Positions 1 to 5,042 of a stretch of DNA of 12,981 nt are shown here, one piece after another. A program made the translations under genes and the position numbers. Origin of the DNA: DATDCV01 sp036524155 (GTDB taxonomy: Bacteria > Verrucomicrobiota > Verrucomicrobiia > Limisphaerales > UBA8199); NCBI GenBank assembly GCA_036524155.1, contig DATDCV010000317.1:1-12981 (forward strand), written 5' to 3'. How positions within the stretch are numbered: position 1 is the first letter of the stretch; every line of letters begins with the position of its first letter. The notes beneath the pieces were generated by a model. The model worked only from the letters and a program-made list of their open reading frames with translations. It ran no database searches and was not told where the DNA came from.

Positions 1-35
1 ACTCGGGACGAGGAATGCGCGCGGCAGACACCGGT

Positions 36-72
36 CCACCCTCTCCTCGGGGAGAGGGCCGGGGTGAGGGGG
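36..72. repeat. Palindromic interspersed repeat (REP-like)
   Basis: A perfect 8-bp inverted repeat, CCCTCTCC (39-46) and GGAGAGGG (51-58), has a TCGG loop and is followed by a G-rich tail, CCGGGGTGAGGGGG. This pyrimidine-rich arm, short loop, purine-rich arm and GGGGTGAGGG tail is a layout I know as a common dispersed intergenic palindrome in GC-rich bacterial genomes. Only one copy lies in the window, so its repetitive nature is recalled, not shown. It may act as a transcription terminator or RNA-stability element for a gene to the left. The rest of 1-253 shows no gene or clear promoter; the open frame through it is only the translated repeat. Confidence 0.6.
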
Positions 73-253
73 AACTTCGACCGCTCCCGCCCAAAAACTG
101 AGATACACCCCTCGTGGTCCTCCTTTAGGCTCGTCTCCTGCAAGGTGGCCGTGTTACGCTTGGAAAGACAGGCAGGAACACGGGCTGCCTTGGGGAGAGA
201 AGAAACGGCAGCCGGCGTGACTGAACCTGATATGCCGGTAAACGCTCGAATTT

Positions 254-1261
254 ATGACAACCTCAAATCTGATGAATCGCCGGAGCTTTTTGCGGAGCAC
301 TGCGGCCCTGACCGCCGCCGCCCTACCGGCTTCCTGTGAGAGTGTGTTGGCCGCCCAACGGGTGCTGAAGGCGCGCCCCGTCATCCTGGCGACGGATATT
401 GGGGATGACATTGACGACACGTGGGCGCTGGGGCTGCTGTTGAAGTCCCCGGAGCTGAATCTGAAGCTCGTGGTGGGCGAATACGGCAAGCGCGATTACC
501 GGGCGAAGCTCGCCGCGAAACTGCTCCAAACCATGGGCCATGGCAAAGTGCCCATCGGGATGGGAATGGACGGCGAACCGCGCGGCGACGGTCCGCAAGC
601 CGGCTGGTTGGGGAATTACGAGCTGAGCTCGTACAAAGGAAAGATCCACCCGGACGGCGTGCAGGCGATCATCGACACCGTAATGAATTCACGCGACCCG
701 GTGACGATTATCTCGGTTGGACCGATGCCCAATGTCGCCGCTGCCTTGAAACGGGAACCACGGATTGCCGAGCGCGCGAGGCTGGTGGGGATGTACGGAA
801 GCGTGCGGAAGGGTTATGGCGGTGCCTCGACGCCCTCGGCGGAATGGAACGTAAAAGCGGACCCGAAGGCTTGTCAGACCGGTTTGACCGCCTCGTGGGA
901 GATCACCATCACTCCTTTGGACACTTGCGGGCTGGTGACGCTTGAAGGCAGTCATTACAGCCGCGTGCTGCATGCCCGGGACCGGGTCGCTTCGACCGTG
1001 ATCGAGAACTACCGGATATGGAGCCAGGCGAATAAGGCAAAGCCAGAAGTGGCCGAGACACGGTCCAGCGTGTTGTTCGACACCGTGGCGGTGTACCTGG
1101 CTTTCAGCCAGGCGCTTTGCACGATGGAACGGCTCGGGATTCGCGTGACAGATGACGGTTTCACGCGCATTGACGATCAGGCGAAACCCATGCAAGTGGC
1201 CACCGAGTGGAAGAGTCTGGACGGCTACCGCGAGTTCCTGGTCAAGCGACTAACGGGTTGA
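254..1261 (+). CDS. Tat-exported nucleoside-hydrolase-like protein (IUNH superfamily)
   Basis: This 335-residue protein belongs to the inosine-uridine preferring nucleoside hydrolase superfamily, whose members cleave the N-glycosidic bond of ribonucleosides using an Asp-bound calcium ion. The N-terminus carries a twin-arginine motif (NRRSFLRS, 8-15) and an Ala-rich hydrophobic stretch, so export by Tat is likely. The next ATG at 272 would start directly at MNRRSF and is equally plausible; neither start has a clear ribosome site. The Asp cluster is ATDIGDDIDD (46-55), matching the family's DTDPGxDD. GPMPN (N160), AEWN (E197, N199) with DP at 203-204, and FD (275-276) match later family motifs. 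The family's usual His before the last Asp is Phe275 here, so the substrate may not be a common nucleoside. LPASC at 24-28 is only a poor lipobox. It lies 86 nt upstream of efp on the same strand, with no evident functional link. Confidence 0.82.
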   Translation: MTTSNLMNRRSFLRSTAALTAAALPASCESVLAAQRVLKARPVILATDIGDDIDDTWALGLLLKSPELNLKLVVGEYGKRDYRAKLAAKLLQTMGHGKVPIGMGMDGEPRGDGPQAGWLGNYELSSYKGKIHPDGVQAIIDTVMNSRDPVTIISVGPMPNVAAALKREPRIAERARLVGMYGSVRKGYGGASTPSAEWNVKADPKACQTGLTASWEITITPLDTCGLVTLEGSHYSRVLHARDRVASTVIENYRIWSQANKAKPEVAETRSSVLFDTVAVYLAFSQALCTMERLGIRVTDDGFTRIDDQAKPMQVATEWKSLDGYREFLVKRLTG

Positions 1262-1302
1262 AACGAGCTTGCATTCGGGGTGGGCTTCACTACCTTCTCT
1301 CG

Positions 1303-1332
1303 CTCCCGTGACGGAGACACCGGCGGGAGGAG
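1303..1332 (+). promoter_or_regulatory. Ribosome binding site of efp inside a possible hairpin
   Basis: A purine-rich GGGAGGAG (1325-1332) is the only good Shine-Dalgarno match before the efp ATG at 1348, but its spacing of about 15 nt is long. CTCCCG (1303-1308) can pair with CGGGAG (1324-1329), which would fold part of this site into a stem with a 15-nt loop. The pairing is seen directly; any effect on translation is inference. Confidence 0.35.
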
Positions 1333-1347
1333 CATTGATTTTGAGAT

Positions 1348-1905
1348 ATGGCAACAGCAAACGATCTGCGCCGCGGAATGGCGATAAATTACAACGGCGA
1401 CGTCTGTGTGGTCCTGGACAGCCAGCACCGCACACCCGGCAACCTCCGGGCCTTCGTCCAGGCCACCTTGCGCAGCATCCGCAGCGGCCGCTCCTCCGAT
1501 GTGCGCTTCAGCTCAACCGAGAAGATCGACGTCGTGCCGCTGATGACCCGCAAAATGGATTTCAGCTATAAGGACGGCGAGGATTTTGTCTTTGCCGACC
1601 CGGAAACCTACGAAACGGTGACGCTCGCCCGTGAATTGGTGGGTGACGCCAAAAACTACCTGGTCGAGAACGGGCACGTGACCGTTACCTTTGTCGAAGA
1701 TAAGGCGGTTTCGATTGAAATGCCTTCCAGCGTGGTGCTGACGGTGTCCGACGCGCCCGAGGGTATTCGCGGCGATTCGGCCAACAACGTTCAGAAGGCG
1801 GTGACCCTCGAGACCGGCATAATCGTCCAGGCACCGCTGTTCATCAAAACCGGCGAGAAGATCAAGATCGACACCCGCACCGGCAAATACATGGAACGCG
1901 CCTAG
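1348..1905 (+). CDS. efp: Translation elongation factor P
   Basis: EF-P binds between the ribosomal P and E sites and relieves stalling at polyproline stretches. The 185 residues match the usual length (E. coli 188). The three expected domains are present: an N-terminal KOW-like barrel (about 1-62) and two OB folds (about 63-127 and 128-185). The C-terminal signature region is recognisable (KAVTLETGIIVQAPLF, then IKTGEKIKIDTRTG). The loop that reaches the peptidyl-transfer centre reads HRTPGNLRAF (27-36). Aligned with the E. coli loop KPGKGQAF, the modified Lys34 position is Asn32, and an Arg lies two residues later (R34). Neither a lysylation/hydroxylation Lys nor a rhamnosylation Arg is therefore at the tip, and no modification gene (epmA, epmB or earP) is in the window. 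The start is supported by the upstream GGAGGAG and by alignment of the N-terminus (NDLRRG). Confidence 0.96.
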   Translation: MATANDLRRGMAINYNGDVCVVLDSQHRTPGNLRAFVQATLRSIRSGRSSDVRFSSTEKIDVVPLMTRKMDFSYKDGEDFVFADPETYETVTLARELVGDAKNYLVENGHVTVTFVEDKAVSIEMPSSVVLTVSDAPEGIRGDSANNVQKAVTLETGIIVQAPLFIKTGEKIKIDTRTGKYMERA

Positions 1906-1954
1906 CCCGGATGTGTTCACACGTGCGGGCCCGGAGCGCCGACATGTTGTCGGC
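1905..1954. terminator. Two hairpins between convergent efp and PfkB kinase genes
   Basis: Hairpin one overlaps the efp stop codon: GCCCG (1905-1909) pairs with CGGGC (1926-1930), with an inner GTGT/ACAC pairing (1913-1916 with 1919-1922). Hairpin two is a perfect 7-bp stem, GCCGACA (1938-1944) with TGTCGGC (1948-1954), and loop TGT. Neither is followed by a T-run, so intrinsic termination is not proven, but the position between convergent genes fits that role. Hairpin two could also be a copy of a small dispersed palindrome. The remainder to 2046 shows nothing recognisable. Confidence 0.4.
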
Positions 1955-2046
1955 TTACGCGGTCCGTTCCCTTCGTGCGCAAGGTGAGAAATATCGCGTG
2001 GCCCGCCGCCTCATAACCGAATCCGGCAGGACGCCCGCTCTGTAAC

Positions 2047-3096
2047 TCACTCATCGGGGCGCAAGGCGCGTCCAAATCCGAATTTCCTGGCCAGGCCAAG
2101 GGAAGCGCCCAGAGACCTGACGCCATTGGTACAGGTGGAATCGGAGAGGGAGGCGGCAGCGATGCAAACCCCGGTCAGCAGGCAGCGTGGTATTTCCCAG
2201 CCTTCGTGGAGTCCGAGCAGGACGCCCGCGCAAAACGCGTCTCCGGCCCCGGCGGTGCCCACGATGTATTTCGGCGGCAGCTTCAGCGAAGGCTGCCAGA
2301 AATCCTCGCCTTTCCGGGTACGGGCGAAAGCGCCTTCCTGAAAGTGGACCACCACCAACTCGCGGACTCCCTGCTGGAGCAAAGCGCCCGCAGCGTGCCG
2401 CAGGGCGACGGTGTCGAGCTGGCCGCCCTGCTGGCGGATCTTGAAGCCGGTGGTCTTGCCAGCTTCGATTTCATTCAGGATGCAGTAGTCGACGTGCTTG
2501 AGCGCAGGATTCACGATGCGGGGAAACCGATCGCTGTCTTCGCTGACGACATCGACACTGGTCTTGATCCCAGCCGCCTGGGCCGCGGCCAGCAGCCGTG
2601 CCGCCCTCGTGCCGTACCTGGCGTCGGGCTGGTCCAGCGCGTCCAACAGCAGCAGGTAGCCGAGATGAAAGATGCGCGGCCGGGCCCGCTGGAAATCCAG
2701 GTCGGCTCCGGACCACAGCGCGTTGGCGCCGCGGGCGTGAAAGAAGGTGCGCCGGCCGTGGCCCTCCTCAGTCATGACATCGGTATAGGAAGTCGGGGCC
2801 TTAGTCGTCGTTCCCAGGTGCCGCACATCGATCTTACATTCGCGGCAGTGGTCCAGTATGCGCTGTCCGAAGCTGTCGTGGCCGACGAGCCCCGCCGCCA
2901 TCAGCGGGAACGGAGCCCCGGAGTGGGCCAGATCCATCAGCACGTTGTAGGCCGCGCCACCGGTCCCTTCGGATTGGCTGAGAATATTCCCCAGTTGCTC
3001 CGGTTGCGGATACACATCGATGATTTTGACCTGGTCGATGATCCAGTTGCCACCGGCCAGCAGGCCGCGGTAGCTGTTATCGGACTTGTTCTTCAT
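2047..3096 (-). CDS. PfkB-family carbohydrate kinase
   Basis: This 349-residue protein is a cytoplasmic kinase of the ribokinase/PfkB family, which transfers phosphate from ATP to a sugar, sugar phosphate or nucleoside. The N-terminal substrate side shows GGNWIID (15-21) and GTGGAAYNV (44-52), the Gly-rich motif of signature 1, followed by GLVGHDSFG (69-77). LNEIEA (207-212) matches the family NxxE metal-site motif. The C-terminal anion hole and catalytic base read GTAGAGDAF (280-288), with Asp286 as the base; the usual Asp before TxGAGD is Gly280 here. The ATG at 3096 is preferred because the frame extends upstream only to a TTG at 3153 with no homologous sequence. The gene is divergent from ptsI and convergent with efp. 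The substrate cannot be told from sequence; ribokinase, fructokinase, 2-keto-3-deoxygluconate kinase or adenosine kinase activity are all open. Confidence 0.88.
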   Translation of the reverse strand: MKNKSDNSYRGLLAGGNWIIDQVKIIDVYPQPEQLGNILSQSEGTGGAAYNVLMDLAHSGAPFPLMAAGLVGHDSFGQRILDHCRECKIDVRHLGTTTKAPTSYTDVMTEEGHGRRTFFHARGANALWSGADLDFQRARPRIFHLGYLLLLDALDQPDARYGTRAARLLAAAQAAGIKTSVDVVSEDSDRFPRIVNPALKHVDYCILNEIEAGKTTGFKIRQQGGQLDTVALRHAAGALLQQGVRELVVVHFQEGAFARTRKGEDFWQPSLKLPPKYIVGTAGAGDAFCAGVLLGLHEGWEIPRCLLTGVCIAAASLSDSTCTNGVRSLGASLGLARKFGFGRALRPDE

Positions 3097-3237
3097 AGCA
3101 CTTTGGGAGCGGCGATTGCGATCAATGAACCCGAAACGAACCCCCGCAATCAAGCAAATTGGGCGGCCCCTGCCTCTCCGCCTGCGCCCGCTTTTAATTA
3201 GCTTTTCATCTGCCGGGCCATTGGCTAAACGTTATTC
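3097..3237. promoter_or_regulatory. Divergent promoter region between PfkB kinase and ptsI
   Basis: These 141 bp separate two divergently oriented start codons and so must hold promoters for both genes unless one is read from afar. An A+T-rich patch, TTTTAATTAGCTTTTCAT (3192-3209), stands out against the GC-rich background and could supply a -10 element for ptsI, but I find no convincing -35 hexamer at the right spacing. Neither start codon has a strong Shine-Dalgarno sequence. No operator-like palindrome was recognised. Confidence 0.4.
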
Positions 3238-5013
3238 ATGCCAGGGCCGGCGCAGAAGACAGAACAGGTGTTTCGGGGCATCCCGGTTTCCGCGGGGGTG
3301 TGCCGGGGAAAGATCCTGGTTCTGGACCGACCGCGGCCGACGATCACCAAACGGAAACTCGAAGCCCAGGAAATCGCCCACGAGGTCAGTCGGCTGGAAA
3401 AGGCTCTCACGCGCACCCGGCAGCAGATCACTGACATCCAGCGCCGGGTCAGCGAAGGCATGGGAGCGTCAGAAGGGAGCATTTTTGACGCGCATCTATT
3501 GGTGCTCGAGGACCGCACGCTGATCGACGAAGTCATTCGGGTCATCCAGGGTCAGGCGGTCAACGCTGAATACGCCTTTCACTCCGTGGCCGAACGTTAC
3601 GCGACCACCCTCGCTGCGATTGAGGATGACTACCTGCGCGAGCGAGCCACCGACATGCGGGATGTCACAACCAGGGTGCTCAATAACCTGCTGGGGCTCG
3701 AAGAAGAGGCCGACCTTCGCTACTTGAAGGAGCCTTGCATCCTCATTAGCCACGACCTCACGCCCTCTAACACCGCCCAACTCGACAAACGCAACGCGCT
3801 CGGATTCGCGACTGACGTCGGTAGCCGCACCTCTCACACGGCGATTATGGCGCGATCGCTACGCATCCCCGCGGTCGTCGGCCTCAAGGAGGCCAGCACG
3901 CACCTCCAGAGCGGCCAGTTCGCGCTGCTGGACGGGTTCAACGGTGTCATCATCGTCGATCCGACCGACCAGACGCTTTACGAGTACGGCCAACTCGAGC
4001 GGAAGCAGGTAACGCTGCAGGAGAAGCTGCGGAGCATCCGGGATAAACCCGCGGTCACCCTCGATGGCTGCCGCGTGCTGCTTTCCGCCAACATCGAGAG
4101 CCCGCAGGACGCCGCGGCGGTGAAAGCCAACGGGGCCGAAGGCGTCGGGCTTTTTCGGACGGAGTACCTATTCATTAACCGGGAACTGCCGCCCAGCGAG
4201 GACCAGCAATACGAAGCCTACCGCGAGGCCGCGGCCGCACTCAAACCCCTGCCCGTTGTCATCCGCACGCTGGACCTGGGCGGCGACAAATTTCTCGCCC
4301 ATCTGCCCGGCCCGCGCGAAATGAATCCGTTCCTGGGATGGCGGGCGATCCGCTTTTGTCTGCAACAGCAGGATATTTTTCGCGAGCAGCTCCGGGCGAT
4401 TTTGCGCGCCAGTGCGGAAGGCAACGTGAAGATGATGTACCCCATGATTTCGGGTTTGGACGAATTGAACCAGGCCAACGCCCTGGTCGATGAGTACAAA
4501 ACCGAGCTCCGCGCTGAGAACATTCCGTTTGACGAGCACCTTGAAATCGGCGCGATGATCGAGACGCCGTCCGCGGTGATCGTCGCGGACTCGCTGGCGA
4601 AGCGCCTGAAGTTCTTCAGCATCGGCACCAACGACCTCATCCAGTACTCGCTGGCGGTGGACCGGATGAATGAGAAGATCGCCCACCTCTACGAGCCGAC
4701 GCACCCGGCGATCGTGCGGCTGCTGAAAGCGACCGTCGAGGCGGCCCACACCCATCAAATCAAAGTGAGCGTCTGCGGAGAGATGGCCAGTGATCCGACC
4801 CTGACGCCGTTGCTGCTCGGCCTGGGGATTGATGAACTGAGCGCCGCGCCGCCCCTTATTCCCGCGGTCAAATTCCTCGTCCGCCGGCTGAAACTCTCGG
4901 ACGCCCGGGATCTCGCCGGCTTCGCCCTTCAGTGCGAGTCCGCGTCGGAAATCCTGGCGCGCTGCCAGGAACTGGCGCGGCAGGTGGCGCCCGAGTTGTT
5001 CGATAACAAGTAA
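3238..5013 (+). CDS. ptsI: PTS enzyme I (phosphoenolpyruvate-protein phosphotransferase)
   Basis: Enzyme I takes phosphate from phosphoenolpyruvate on an active-site His and passes it to HPr, the first step of sugar uptake or nitrogen-type PTS signalling. The 591 residues match the usual 570-590. The N-terminal helical HPr-binding domain covers about 12-150. The phospho-His swivelling domain carries TSHTAIMAR (198-206) with His200. The C-terminal PEP-binding TIM barrel shows GLFRTEYLF (304-312), LDLGGDK (345-351), IETPSA (441-446), GTNDLIQYSL (463-472) and CGEMA (513-517), the Cys being the known acid/base residue. All key residues are intact, so it should be active. There is no N-terminal GAF domain, which argues against the PtsP type. 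No ptsH or EII gene lies in the window, so the partner must be elsewhere. It is divergent from a PfkB kinase gene and convergent with the GH2 gene. Confidence 0.96.
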   Translation: MPGPAQKTEQVFRGIPVSAGVCRGKILVLDRPRPTITKRKLEAQEIAHEVSRLEKALTRTRQQITDIQRRVSEGMGASEGSIFDAHLLVLEDRTLIDEVIRVIQGQAVNAEYAFHSVAERYATTLAAIEDDYLRERATDMRDVTTRVLNNLLGLEEEADLRYLKEPCILISHDLTPSNTAQLDKRNALGFATDVGSRTSHTAIMARSLRIPAVVGLKEASTHLQSGQFALLDGFNGVIIVDPTDQTLYEYGQLERKQVTLQEKLRSIRDKPAVTLDGCRVLLSANIESPQDAAAVKANGAEGVGLFRTEYLFINRELPPSEDQQYEAYREAAAALKPLPVVIRTLDLGGDKFLAHLPGPREMNPFLGWRAIRFCLQQQDIFREQLRAILRASAEGNVKMMYPMISGLDELNQANALVDEYKTELRAENIPFDEHLEIGAMIETPSAVIVADSLAKRLKFFSIGTNDLIQYSLAVDRMNEKIAHLYEPTHPAIVRLLKATVEAAHTHQIKVSVCGEMASDPTLTPLLLGLGIDELSAAPPLIPAVKFLVRRLKLSDARDLAGFALQCESASEILARCQELARQVAPELFDNK

Positions 5014-5022
5014 GCCCTACAG

Positions 5023-5041
5023 GACCGCCATCCTGGCGGTC
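5023..5041. terminator. Perfect hairpin between convergent ptsI and GH2 genes
   Basis: GACCGCCA (5023-5030) and TGGCGGTC (5034-5041) form a perfect 8-bp GC-rich stem with a TCC loop. It fills the 29-bp space between the ptsI stop (5013) and the GH2 stop (5043), so it could end transcription from both sides. There is no T-run on either side, so it is either a weak or factor-assisted terminator, or a palindromic repeat lying where such elements usually sit. Confidence 0.5.
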
Positions 5042-5042
5042 T

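Noticed and set aside
64..339. Plus-strand open frame of 91 codons near the left edge
   Set aside because: It translates the palindromic repeat and then overlaps the start of the nucleoside-hydrolase-like gene in another frame; no recognisable protein features.
3097..3153. N-terminal extension of the PfkB kinase from a TTG codon
   Set aside because: The extra 19 residues match nothing in the family, and the ATG at 3096 fits the expected N-terminus.
2206..3201. Long open frame (331 codons) antisense to the PfkB kinase
   Set aside because: The minus-strand frame has clear kinase motifs; this is a shadow from GC-rich codons.
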